NCBI RefSeq assembly: GCF_001183605.1
Contig: NZ_LFXJ01000005.1
Span: 1,500,929-1,564,928, forward strand
Reading direction: 5' to 3'
DNA: 64,000 nucleotides
Origin: Lysinibacillus xylanilyticus
GTDB lineage: Bacteria > Bacillota > Bacilli > Bacillales_A > Planococcaceae
A program made the position numbers and the translations under genes. Shown piece after piece: positions 42,630 through 50,158 of this stretch (its first letter is position 1; every line of letters begins with the position of its first letter). The notes under the pieces were generated by a model. That model worked only from the letters and a program-made list of their open reading frames with translations, searched no databases and had not been told where the DNA came from.

Positions 42630-43123
42630 TGTACTCGACCTTCCTTACGCACAAACACCTTAGAGAGAATCGGCATCACAACCGCAACAATCACTAGATT
42701 TATGAGTGTTGCCAATGGAAGACTAGTCAATGACGTCCAGTAAAATGCCGGACTAATGATAAAGTAAAATGGTAAAGGTGCCACAACGCCATTTAAAATA
42801 AGGGCTACAGGCCATTTCCAAAAATGCATTCCTTTTTTATGCATAACCCCAAAGATCCATACAACGATAAACATTTCCACTGCGATAATTATATGTAGTG
42901 GTCCAAAAGGAAAGCCAGTAGTTAAGGCTGAGATAAAATGCCCAATGACTCCCGCAACACCAGCTAATACTGGTGATAAAAAGACAACGCTCAAAAATGC
43001 TGGTGCAGAGTCAAGCGCAGCAGTTGTAATAAATGGTGTTGGAATTTTAATGACTGCACCAACAGCACAAATTGCTGCTACCATGGCAGTGAGCGTCAAC
43101 TTCATCAATCTTTGTCGATCCAT
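42626..43123 (-). CDS. cblT: Alpha-ribazole transporter (ECF S-component-like)
   Basis: A 165-residue membrane protein with about five TM helices, resembling S components of ECF vitamin transporters and the CblT protein of Listeria/Geobacillus that imports alpha-ribazole. Family marks: AAICAVGAVIKIPTPF (about residues 14-29), ALDSAPAFLSVVFL, and GHFISALTTGFPFGPLHI. ATG at 43123 has AGAGGAA upstream; an in-frame start at 43159 precedes the ribosome binding site. It is coupled to cblS (4-base overlap). A 500-bp structured repeat separates it from the rest of the operon. Confidence 0.85.
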   Translation of the reverse strand: MDRQRLMKLTLTAMVAAICAVGAVIKIPTPFITTAALDSAPAFLSVVFLSPVLAGVAGVIGHFISALTTGFPFGPLHIIIAVEMFIVVWIFGVMHKKGMHFWKWPVALILNGVVAPLPFYFIISPAFYWTSLTSLPLATLINLVIVAVVMPILSKVFVRKEGRVH

Positions 43124-43174
43124 TCCATTTCCTCTTTTCTTTAATATTTGGCTATTCATTATAACGTGTTTTTG

Positions 43175-43565
43175 ATTTCCGTTCCGGCTGGGTGCTTTGT
43201 AACTGTCGCTTTGCTTTCGCTACAGAAAACATTTGTTGCTGACGCTTCGCTTTCGCACAGATAAAACATTTGTTGCTGTCGCTTCGCTTTCGCACAGATA
43301 AATCATTTGCCGCTGACGCTTCGCTTTCGCGCAGAGCAGAGCTTCCTGTGGGCGTCCGATGAGCCGCTTAGGCCAACAGGTATTTTTTGCGCGAAAGCGA
43401 AGTGCTAACGTAGCGGTAGCAAAAGGGGTTCATTCTGTGCGAAAGCGTAGTGCAACGAAGCGACAGCAACAGCACGATGCTGGTCACGAAGGCGTTATCA
43501 CAGGACGTGATGGTTTTAGCCTTCGTTCCTCTATCGCTGATCCCCAAGGAGTCACCCAGCCTCCA
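43175..43565 (+). repeat. Structured interspersed repeat, copy B (rearranged)
   Basis: Begins with three to four 37-bp direct units built on GTTGCTGACGCTTCGCTTTCGC (in part; units at 43235, 43272 and 43309), then the same motif in opposite orientation at about 43389 and 43438, creating a large potential cruciform. The compound hairpin follows: CAGCA-CGA-TGCTG, then outer ACGAAGGC/GCCTTCGT (43486-43493/43519-43526) and inner ATCAC-AGGAC-GTGAT (43497-43511). It has no opening CAATTATGCC hairpin. It sits inside the corrinoid operon between cobU2 and cblT. Confidence 0.8.
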
Positions 43566-43656
43566 CTACAATCAACTAATATACATAGCATAGATTTTAA
43601 CAATCATCAGCCCCTACATTATGAATGAAAAGCCTTCTAAATTTTTCAAATCTATA

Positions 43657-44049
43657 TCATTTGATTTGTTCCCCGATACCGTACCAAATGCGTACGACTT
43701 GTTCGGCTTCAGCAAACAATGCCTGGTACAAACGCCCACATGTATCACGCAATAATCGTGCCTGCTTTTCCATCGGCACAACTCCACGTCCCATATCGGT
43801 CACTATTATATACAGGGCACAATTTTCTTCAAGAGTCTTTAGTCTTGTCAAAATGGTTCTAACAAGAGGTTCATCATCCTCAAGATCTTGTGTCACGAGC
43901 CACTTCTCTATGTTTTTAATAACTAGTACATCACAGGTAGGAGTGCCATCAGGTAGTTCGCCATCTACTAGCTCAACTTTTTGTCCTGCAAGCAATTTCA
44001 TGACATAGTCGGTTTTTCCACTATAGGCTCCTCCGATAAAGACATGCAT
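43657..44049 (-). CDS. Short CobU-like P-loop protein (second CobU paralogue)
   Basis: A 130-residue relative of adenosylcobinamide kinase/guanylyltransferase. It keeps the P-loop IGGAYSGKTDYVMK (residues 4-17) and the C-terminal CobU pattern VTDMGRGVVPMEKQARLLRD, but lacks the whole segment that carries the guanylylated histidine in CobU. It may therefore act only as a kinase, an accessory protein, or be degenerate. It lies between a CobC-like phosphatase gene (52-base overlap) and cblT. A full CobU is encoded at 45386. ATG at 44049 has GGAGGAGGG upstream. Confidence 0.75.
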   Translation of the reverse strand: MHVFIGGAYSGKTDYVMKLLAGQKVELVDGELPDGTPTCDVLVIKNIEKWLVTQDLEDDEPLVRTILTRLKTLEENCALYIIVTDMGRGVVPMEKQARLLRDTCGRLYQALFAEAEQVVRIWYGIGEQIK

Positions 44050-44597
44050 CTCGCTCCCTCCTCCCAAGCCTTTCTTGTAAACATTAAAGAAAACATTTTA
44101 TCATGCGGTGTTTGATACGACCAAAAATTTTGCTCAGTTGGTGCAAATTTTACAAGAAGTGCTCGAATCACTCCAGCATGGACAACGAGATGATAAACAT
44201 CTTCGTCTTTCGGTAATGCCGTGAACCCTTCAATGACACGCGCACAAAAGATATCAAAGCTTTCTCCCTTTGGAGGTGGTGACTGTATTGGATCATCTAA
44301 CCATGCACAATAACGACTATCTGATTTTAAACCCTCATATGTGTGCCCTTCAAATTCTCCGAAGTTCGACTCTCGAAATCTCCAATCAGACACGTATGTT
44401 GCATTCGGAAAATAACGGTCAGCTGTTTCCCTACAGCGCAGCAAATCGCTACCATACACTTTCGTGGCATTTTTATCTACAATAGTCAGCAAAGATGCAT
44501 CGGCTAATGAAGAATCTGTCCAGCCGATATAACGCTTCTCCAAATTTTCCTTTGTTGGTGCATGTCTCATTAAGCGCACAATAACAACGTCACCCAC
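43998..44597 (-). CDS. Histidine phosphatase, CobC-like (second copy)
   Basis: A 199-residue histidine phosphatase. The catalytic motif is LMRHAPTKEN (residues 9-18) instead of the usual RHGxT, and the second histidine is in YHLVVHAGVIRALL. GWTDSSL and FRESNFGEFEGHTYE fit the CobC/alpha-ribazole phosphatase subgroup, which dephosphorylates the cobalamin-5'-phosphate made by CobS. The gene overlaps cobS by 28 bases (GTG start with GGAGG upstream). A second CobC-like phosphatase lies at 45973. Confidence 0.8.
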   Translation of the reverse strand: MGDVVIVRLMRHAPTKENLEKRYIGWTDSSLADASLLTIVDKNATKVYGSDLLRCRETADRYFPNATYVSDWRFRESNFGEFEGHTYEGLKSDSRYCAWLDDPIQSPPPKGESFDIFCARVIEGFTALPKDEDVYHLVVHAGVIRALLVKFAPTEQNFWSYQTPHDKMFSLMFTRKAWEEGARCMSLSEEPIVEKPTMS

Positions 44598-45346
44598 AGT
44601 ACAACCTCCATTCCTTCAATTGAAGCCCCAAGTAAATCTCCAGAAACGCCACCAAAGTTGCGCACTGTAAATTGCCGAAAGACTAAAAAGGCAATCGCTA
44701 ATACCGCTATCAATACTAATGGAACAATTGAGAAGCCTATGACAAACAACAAGCTGCTATATGCAATAACTAGTGTTAACAGCATAAAGCAGATAAGTAA
44801 TCCCGGCTTAATATGTGTTTTAAAAAAGTAGGCTAGCCCCTTTTCCTTTGAGCACTTGAGCGACATAAAATAAAAGCTCATGCCAACTCGTGTTAATAAC
44901 GGAATAAACACAGGCATCCATAGTGCAAACTTATGCTGTACGAATAGCTCATGCAGTATCACAAATTTGCCAAGCACTAAAAATAACACTGAGAGCACTC
45001 CAAATGCGCCAACACGTGGATCATCTAAAATTTCAAGCCGCTTCTCTCGATCTCGATACGAAAAATAAGCATCCCCCATATCAATAAAACCGTCTAAATG
45101 TAAACCACCAGTAAATAAAGCAAACAATCCGATAATCACAAAGGAAAGCAAGACCTCACTGCTAGCAGTCCATTCAGTTAAACTATAGATCACCGCTGCC
45201 ACTACGGTACCCATGAGCGCCCCTACCCATGGCAAAAAGGCGAACATCCCTGTAATAGTTGCTTTCGACAAAGGAATTTCTTTATGTACCGGCAAAACTG
45301 TAAAAAATTGAAACGCAAGTTGTATGCTATGCCAGAAATTTTTCAT
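44570..45346 (-). CDS. cobS: Adenosylcobinamide-GDP ribazoletransferase (cobalamin synthase)
   Basis: A 258-residue membrane enzyme that joins adenosylcobinamide-GDP to alpha-ribazole(-phosphate), the last assembly step of cobalamin. Signature: LPVHKEIP near residue 20, FTGGLHLDGFIDMGDAYFS (about 76-94), and DPRVGAFGVLSVL (about 105-117). About six TM helices follow. Length matches the family (about 250). It lies 39 bases after cobU, overlapping the CobC-like gene downstream. Confidence 0.95.
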   Translation of the reverse strand: MKNFWHSIQLAFQFFTVLPVHKEIPLSKATITGMFAFLPWVGALMGTVVAAVIYSLTEWTASSEVLLSFVIIGLFALFTGGLHLDGFIDMGDAYFSYRDREKRLEILDDPRVGAFGVLSVLFLVLGKFVILHELFVQHKFALWMPVFIPLLTRVGMSFYFMSLKCSKEKGLAYFFKTHIKPGLLICFMLLTLVIAYSSLLFVIGFSIVPLVLIAVLAIAFLVFRQFTVRNFGGVSGDLLGASIEGMEVVLWVTLLLCA

Positions 45347-45385
45347 CGTCTTGCCACCTTCTTTTAATTTTTAATATGTCATTTA

Positions 45386-45961
45386 TTATTTCCATTTCTT
45401 TACAACACCATAATTTATTTCATACGCCTCATCCGCTATAGATACGAACCATTGATGTAATTCCCCAAGCATTTGTCGGTATAATTCAACTTCCTCGCTA
45501 GAATATGGAGGCTCATCGAATAATTCGTTTGAGACGATAAAAAACGTCACCCTTTTCTCAAGTAACGTCTCTACCACCTTTTTTAAACTATCTATCTTCT
45601 CCTCTAAACAACCGGGTTGTTCCACACAAGGAGTTCCCATATCAAAACCCTCGTAAAAAGCATTTGTCAGCCATGTCGTAACACAGTCCCATAGCACAAC
45701 ATCTCCATCGGTCAATTGATGTAATGTATCAGCGATGTCATAAGGTGCTTCTATAGTCAGCCATTCAATATCTTGTGCCTGTCTATCTGCCTGATGGCGC
45801 AGTATTCGTTTCTCCATTTCACGGTCCAACGCTACTCCAGAAGCAATATAAATAAGTCGTTGTGCTTGCGTAAACTCTGTTTGATAGTGAGTAACAGCCG
45901 CTTTTTCAGCAAAGTGGGATTTACCACTGCGTACTCCCCCTGTAATGAAAATCAGTGGCAT
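45386..45961 (-). CDS. cobU: Adenosylcobinamide kinase/adenosylcobinamide-phosphate guanylyltransferase
   Basis: A 191-residue bifunctional enzyme: phosphorylates adenosylcobinamide and then attaches GMP. It has the P-loop ITGGVRSGKSHFAE (residues 5-18), YIASGVALDREMEKRILRHQ with the His that carries GMP, the Walker B strand DVVLWDCVTTWLTN, and FFIVSNELFDEPPYS near residue 140. Length is as usual for CobU (about 180). It follows cobC by 11 bases. A shorter CobU-like gene without the His segment lies at 43657. Confidence 0.92.
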   Translation of the reverse strand: MPLIFITGGVRSGKSHFAEKAAVTHYQTEFTQAQRLIYIASGVALDREMEKRILRHQADRQAQDIEWLTIEAPYDIADTLHQLTDGDVVLWDCVTTWLTNAFYEGFDMGTPCVEQPGCLEEKIDSLKKVVETLLEKRVTFFIVSNELFDEPPYSSEEVELYRQMLGELHQWFVSIADEAYEINYGVVKKWK

Positions 45962-45972
45962 GCTTACGCCTC

Positions 45973-46590
45973 CTATTGTAAATGTTGAATGTTCCCGATA
46001 TCTTTAACGAGCCATTGCTGCCCGACATGTTCAATAATCGTGACACTTGTACCATTAATAAATGGTTCTGCCCACAGCTGATTGATGCTACGCCCTAAAA
46101 TAGCATTAATGACGCATTTAATCGCTACAGCATGGGATACAATTAAAACATTGCCCTCGGGATATTTTTCTGCAATTTTTTTTAACGTAAACATTGCTCG
46201 TTCTGTTACCATACCAAAGCTTTCTGTATGGCTTGCGACAAATTGTCCAGGATAGTCAGTATATAATTCATAGTCAAGGCGATGCGTAGTCATAATGTCC
46301 TCGACTGTTTTCCCTTGCCATTCCCCTAAAAAAATCTCTCGTAAATTATCCTCATAAAATATTGGAAGCTGACGATCACCTAAAAGAATATGCAACGTTT
46401 CCTTTGCACGGCCACTAGAACTGCTATATGCCGCTGTAAAAGAGAAATTTTGCAAATGATCACGAAGTTTTTCTGCATGTAAAATACCATTCTCGGATAA
46501 TGATGAATCTAACCATCCCTGTAGCCGATGCTCTTTATTCCACATCGTTTCACCATGCCTTACTAAATAAAAAGTTGTCAACTTTCTCAC
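45973..46590 (-). CDS. cobC: Histidine phosphatase, CobC-like
   Basis: A 205-residue phosphoglycerate-mutase-type phosphatase. YLVRHGETMWN (residues 8-18) holds the catalytic His; GWLDSSLSENG and YSSSSGRAKET match the family; the second His is in LIVSHAVAIKCVI. In the corrinoid operon its likely job is to remove the phosphate from alpha-ribazole phosphate or cobalamin phosphate. The paralogue at 43998 could share or split this role. It starts 3 bases after cobD stop. Confidence 0.82.
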   Translation of the reverse strand: MRKLTTFYLVRHGETMWNKEHRLQGWLDSSLSENGILHAEKLRDHLQNFSFTAAYSSSSGRAKETLHILLGDRQLPIFYEDNLREIFLGEWQGKTVEDIMTTHRLDYELYTDYPGQFVASHTESFGMVTERAMFTLKKIAEKYPEGNVLIVSHAVAIKCVINAILGRSINQLWAEPFINGTSVTIIEHVGQQWLVKDIGNIQHLQ

Positions 46591-46592
46591 CC

Positions 46593-47672
46593 CTAATTTG
46601 CGTTAAACCACTCTTGCAAACAATTCTGTAAGTATGTCATGGCTACAATATCTTTAATTCCAATACGGAACCATTCACCATTTAAGCCCATAAAGTTTTT
46701 TGTATGGCGCAGCACGACGCCTTTTGATAAACAAAATGTAAAAAATGCATCTGCTTGCTGATTTTTCGGTAATGCAAAACATACATAATTCGTTACACTA
46801 TTTGTCACCTGACAACCATTTTCTTGTAAATAGCTCTGCAGCGCTTCCCTTTGATTTTTAGCATAGGCAATAGCTTGTTTACAATATACATGTTCATCTA
46901 AACAACCTGTACCTATAACAAGGGCAAATGCATTCAAGTTCCAATGTGGCAAGATATTTTTTAGCTCAGTAACAACTACTGGGCTTGCTACTAAATAGCC
47001 AAGGCGTAATCCTGGGATCGCATACATTTTTGTCATCGAACGAACGACGATCATATGAGGATTTTCTGCTACATGTTGGATCAATGAATAGTCTTCATCT
47101 ACCCAGTCAATAAATGCCTCATCAATAACAAGCTCACAATCGACGTTTGCACCGTGAGAGATTAATTCGAGAAGCTCCTCTTTCTTTGGTAGCACCCCTG
47201 TCGGATTGTTCGGCGTACAAATATATAATGCATCTGCGTTCGTCATTTCACGCTTCAGATGCTCCATCGGTAATGTGTAGTGAACAATATCCTCTACAAT
47301 AACTGGTACAATTTCAGCGCCTGCTGCTGTTAATGTTCGTTCATATTCTGAAAAAGTTGGATGTACGATAATAACACGCTTATTGGCGTAGCGTCTAACT
47401 AGAACACTAAAAAGCTCGGATGCACCGTTCCCTAGTAATATAGAATCTTTCTGAACATCATGAAAAGCTGCCACCTTTGATAAAAACGGCTCACCGTCCG
47501 GATCTGGATAACGTTGAATGAGCGGATAAAATGTCCGCCAACGTGCCTCAACAAACGGGGGTGGCCCTGCCGAATTAACATTTTCGCTAAAATCATACAC
47601 CTCTTCGGGCATATTAAGTCCTAGCTGATGATAAACATTTTGCGGATTTGCTCCGTGATTAGGTAATTGCAA
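46593..47672 (-). CDS. cobD: Threonine-phosphate decarboxylase-like aminotransferase
   Basis: A 359-residue PLP enzyme of fold type I. In cobalamin assembly CobD decarboxylates L-threonine phosphate to (R)-1-amino-2-propanol phosphate, the linker of the nucleotide loop. It begins NHGANPQNVYHQLG, typical of CobD, and contains FSENVNSAGPPPFVE, CTPNNPTGVLP, VIDEAFIDW and the PLP lysine in SMTKMYAIPGLRLGY (about residue 214). It overlaps cbiB by 14 bases. Histidinol-phosphate aminotransferase is the nearest alternative, excluded by operon context. Confidence 0.92.
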   Translation of the reverse strand: MQLPNHGANPQNVYHQLGLNMPEEVYDFSENVNSAGPPPFVEARWRTFYPLIQRYPDPDGEPFLSKVAAFHDVQKDSILLGNGASELFSVLVRRYANKRVIIVHPTFSEYERTLTAAGAEIVPVIVEDIVHYTLPMEHLKREMTNADALYICTPNNPTGVLPKKEELLELISHGANVDCELVIDEAFIDWVDEDYSLIQHVAENPHMIVVRSMTKMYAIPGLRLGYLVASPVVVTELKNILPHWNLNAFALVIGTGCLDEHVYCKQAIAYAKNQREALQSYLQENGCQVTNSVTNYVCFALPKNQQADAFFTFCLSKGVVLRHTKNFMGLNGEWFRIGIKDIVAMTYLQNCLQEWFNAN

Positions 47673-48615
47673 AAATTAACACCTCCACTGCTAACATTAC
47701 AAGAGTAAAGAGCAAGGTTGCAATGCGCATATGAATTACAGACGCTGCAATATGCTCTTTTGTTAATGGAACTAATTTCTCGCCCATTGTTGCTCGATAA
47801 GATACGACACCCTGATATGTATTTTTTCCACCAAGCTGTACCCCTAGTTGAACGGCTGTTGCCGCTTCTAAATAACCACTATTAGGACTTGGATGCTTTT
47901 TCGCATCCTGTGCCCAACGTTTTAAGCGCTTACCTAGAGATACATTCGTTTCATTTTTCGTTCCTAGCACCATCAGTAGACCAGTTAATCGACTTGGAAT
48001 AAAATTTAGTACATCGTCTAGCTTTGCAGCAAACATACCAAAATCTTTATATTTGTCGTTTTTATAGCCAATCATAGAGTCTAACGTATTGACGGCCTTA
48101 TAGCCCCATAACCCTATTGCGCCAAACAAAAAGGCATAAAATAATGGAGCTGTTACCCCATCACTCGTATTTTCTGAGACCGTTTCCACAACTCCACGAA
48201 CTATCTCATCCTCGTCAAGCTTCTCCGTATCACGTCCGACAATCCAAGAAAGCTTCACACGAGCTTCAGCAAAATCCCCTTTGACGAGCGGTTCGAAGAC
48301 AGCCATCGCCGCTTCCTTCAAGCTACGCTGAGCTAGTCCAATCCCAATTAGTAAGCCCTCCACCAATATGCCAAATAGTAGACTAACCTGATAACTTAGT
48401 AGCATAATGGCCGTCACAACAAACATCGTTGTGCCAACTACAGCGAGTGACATCACCATGCCTCGGAATTTTCTCATTCTTCCTTTATTCCATAATTCAG
48501 TTTGAGATTGAATGAGCTTCCCAATCCAGCGTACTGGATGAGGCATTTTAGGAGGATCACCAACTATTAAATCAAAAACAAGCCCAATGATACAGGCAAT
48601 CACCAGTGCCATCAT
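47659..48615 (-). CDS. cbiB: Adenosylcobinamide-phosphate synthase
   Basis: A 318-residue membrane enzyme that attaches aminopropanol (phosphate) to adenosylcobyric acid. Hallmarks: DLIVGDPPKMPHPVRWIG (about residues 15-32), ETVSENTSDGVTAPLFYA (about 140-157), and RLTGLLMVLG. It has four to five TM helices. Length matches the family (about 320). It overlaps cbiZ upstream by 4 bases and cobD downstream by 14, so the three are tightly coupled. In this operon it presumably uses cobyric acid released by CbiZ. Confidence 0.95.
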   Translation of the reverse strand: MMALVIACIIGLVFDLIVGDPPKMPHPVRWIGKLIQSQTELWNKGRMRKFRGMVMSLAVVGTTMFVVTAIMLLSYQVSLLFGILVEGLLIGIGLAQRSLKEAAMAVFEPLVKGDFAEARVKLSWIVGRDTEKLDEDEIVRGVVETVSENTSDGVTAPLFYAFLFGAIGLWGYKAVNTLDSMIGYKNDKYKDFGMFAAKLDDVLNFIPSRLTGLLMVLGTKNETNVSLGKRLKRWAQDAKKHPSPNSGYLEAATAVQLGVQLGGKNTYQGVVSYRATMGEKLVPLTKEHIAASVIHMRIATLLFTLVMLAVEVLIFAIT

Positions 48616-49295
48616 AAAGGATTCTCCTCTTTGTCTTTTTTATATTTTTGAATGGCCTCACGCATCGTTTCATAAACACCATGGCCAATGACTTTTCCTA
48701 GCATCGTAATCGGTCCAGCATATTGATGGTAGTCACCTTCCTCTGTTGAAGCAATTAACAAACTATCCGTTGAGGTACCCGTAGCTTGTGTACCCGTTGT
48801 TGGATCTGTTATACCCTCATCAATAAGTGCCTTGACCTTAGCCTCTGTCGTAGAAATCATTGCCTGAAATAATGCTTCATCCGACAATCTTCCATTTATC
48901 AGTACCCACGTATTAATAGTCCCAGCATGATACTTCTCCTGACGATGAAAGGCACGCGTAATATCGACGGCATTACCAAGACCAGCCGTAATCATTATGA
49001 CAAGATGAATTCCTTCATATGTAAACTCACGAATTGTTGCATATCGGGCATAAACAGCCGTCATCATCGCAACTGTATTGTCAATCGGAAAGCCCTCAGA
49101 CTGTAAAAACCGTTGTAATTCTAACTGTGGTTTGCGTTCATCATATGTATAAGGTACTGAACGATTCATCAAATGTGTATAAAAGCCAAAGCCTGGATTA
49201 TGTACTGCCGAGGAAACGACCTTCATTGGTGAATCTGTTTGGACGGCAACATAATGGTCGGAAATATGAATATCGTCCTTGCGTAGTACTGGCAT
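48612..49295 (-). CDS. cbiZ: Adenosylcobinamide amidohydrolase
   Basis: A 227-residue enzyme that cleaves the aminopropanol side chain of adenosylcobinamide or pseudocobalamin to give cobyric acid, allowing salvage and remodelling of incomplete corrinoids. Family marks: VSSAVHNPGFGFYTHLMNR (about residues 28-46), ITAGLGNAVDITRAF, TINTWVLINGRLSDEAL and GTQATGTSTDSLLIAS. It is the first gene of the operon; the ATG has AGGAGGCG. A hairpin-T tract lies only 30 bases upstream in its leader. Confidence 0.92.
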   Translation of the reverse strand: MPVLRKDDIHISDHYVAVQTDSPMKVVSSAVHNPGFGFYTHLMNRSVPYTYDERKPQLELQRFLQSEGFPIDNTVAMMTAVYARYATIREFTYEGIHLVIMITAGLGNAVDITRAFHRQEKYHAGTINTWVLINGRLSDEALFQAMISTTEAKVKALIDEGITDPTTGTQATGTSTDSLLIASTEEGDYHQYAGPITMLGKVIGHGVYETMREAIQKYKKDKEENPL

Positions 49296-49319
49296 TATCT
49301 CGCCTCCTATTCAGAAAAT

Positions 49320-49351
49320 AAAAAAACAAATTCTTACAAAGAAGAATTTGT
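49320..49351 (-). terminator. Terminator/attenuator in cbiZ leader
   Basis: On the minus strand ACAAATTCTT (49351-49342) pairs with AAGAATTTGT (49335-49326), then TTTTTTATTTT, ending about 22 bases before cbiZ. It may stop read-through from upstream or attenuate the operon. A TTAAGAAT segment just upstream could form an alternative pairing. Confidence 0.75.
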
Positions 49352-49452
49352 ACTGTTCATTCTTAAATTAATAATCTACCTCAAATATAAACCTTTTGAA
49401 TTATCGTACAGCATCACAACTTCATAATACTCAAATTATTTATTTTTTTGAA

Positions 49453-49482
49453 ATTGTATCACAAATTCGCATCTTATCACAA
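49453..49482 (-). promoter_or_regulatory. Candidate cbiZ operon promoter
   Basis: Minus strand -35 TTGTGA (49482-49477), 18-base spacer, -10 TACAAT (49458-49453). The spacer region carries a direct TTGTGATA repeat. It would give a leader of about 150 bases ending in the hairpin at 49326-49351. No cobalamin riboswitch is seen here. Confidence 0.5.
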
Positions 49483-49502
49483 TTCAATTTTGAGATATTC
49501 CG

Positions 49503-49685
49503 TTATTGCCTTTGTTTTAAAGTTTTAAAACGAATAATAGACCCCGCAATGATAAACACCCAGCCAATACCGATATAGACAATTTTCATCGTTTTCGTCG
49601 ATGACGGTAAAATATCCATGATCGTTAAACAAACAAATAGTATGCCAATCATTGATAGAAACATACCAATCGATAATTTTTTCAA
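49503..49685 (-). CDS. Small membrane protein, two TM segments
   Basis: A 60-residue protein with two hydrophobic helices (about residues 6-24 and 35-52) joined by PSSTKTMK and ending in a basic tail (RFKTLKQRQ). Not recognised. The TTG at 49685 has GGAGG eight bases upstream; the longer frame to 49700 overlaps that site. It is separated from cbiZ by 200 bases holding a promoter-like sequence and a terminator, so it is probably a separate unit. Confidence 0.6.
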   Translation of the reverse strand: MKKLSIGMFLSMIGILFVCLTIMDILPSSTKTMKIVYIGIGWVFIIAGSIIRFKTLKQRQ

Positions 49686-49739
49686 CAGAAAGACCTCCAA
49701 TCAATGTACGCCCTTGATTTTACCGTATTCCCGTCAAAA

Positions 49740-49768
49740 AGAAAACACTAATCCAGTTCAAGGATTAG
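49740..49768 (-). terminator. Rho-independent terminator
   Basis: CTAATCC (49748-49754) pairs with GGATTAG (49762-49768), followed on the minus strand by TGTTTTCTTTTTG. It would end transcription from the aspartokinase gene after the structured repeat copy C. Confidence 0.7.
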
Positions 49769-49920
49769 CGTTTACACCACATTAATGGGCAGTAATTGAT
49801 CTGTACCTAAAACAAAGCGTCAGGAAAAAGACTCCCACCTCGAAATTTAGCAGAAACAAAGAAGTTAGGTAGAACATTATCTGCCCGTTTAGTGGGGATT
49901 AGGTATCCCACTAACTGAAT

Positions 49921-50141
49921 CAATTATGCCTCGGCATAATTGCGTCCGGAATCGGCTTTGTGCAAGCACAAAGAACTCCTTTCCGATTTCCGTGACATCC
50001 GCCGGAGGCTGCTTTAACTTCTTTCAGCGGATGTTTAGGCACCCGCTAAAAACGCATTCATCTCACCACTTATAGTGGTAGGAGACTTCTGTAACTGCCG
50101 TTCCACTTACGTTACAAAAGAAATTTGCTGAAAGAAGTTAA
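49921..50141 (+). repeat. Structured interspersed repeat, copy C (short form)
   Basis: The shortest copy. It opens with a perfect 10-bp hairpin (CAATTATGCC/GGCATAATTG, 49921-49942), then CTTTGTGC/GCACAAAG nested inside CGGAATCGG...CCGATTTCCG, an ACATCCGC/GCGGATGT pair, ACCACTTATAGTGGT, and long-range arms AACTTCTTTCAGC and GCTGAAAGAAGTT that bracket its second half. It lacks the CGCTTTCGC units and the AGGAC compound hairpin. It lies directly after the aspartokinase stop codon, antisense to that gene's read-through transcript. Confidence 0.8.
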
Positions 50142-50158
50142 AAGCTCACTATAATTAC

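Noticed and set aside
43202..43345. CRISPR-like array
   Set aside because: The 37-bp units are contiguous, with no unique spacers and no cas genes, and the same motif occurs in the interspersed repeat family.
43359..43628. 89-codon open frame in repeat copy B
   Set aside because: Encodes repeat-derived sequence only and is not conserved in the other copies.
46593..47672. Histidinol-phosphate aminotransferase (HisC)
   Set aside because: The CobD-like N-terminus and position inside the cobalamin operon favour threonine-phosphate decarboxylase.
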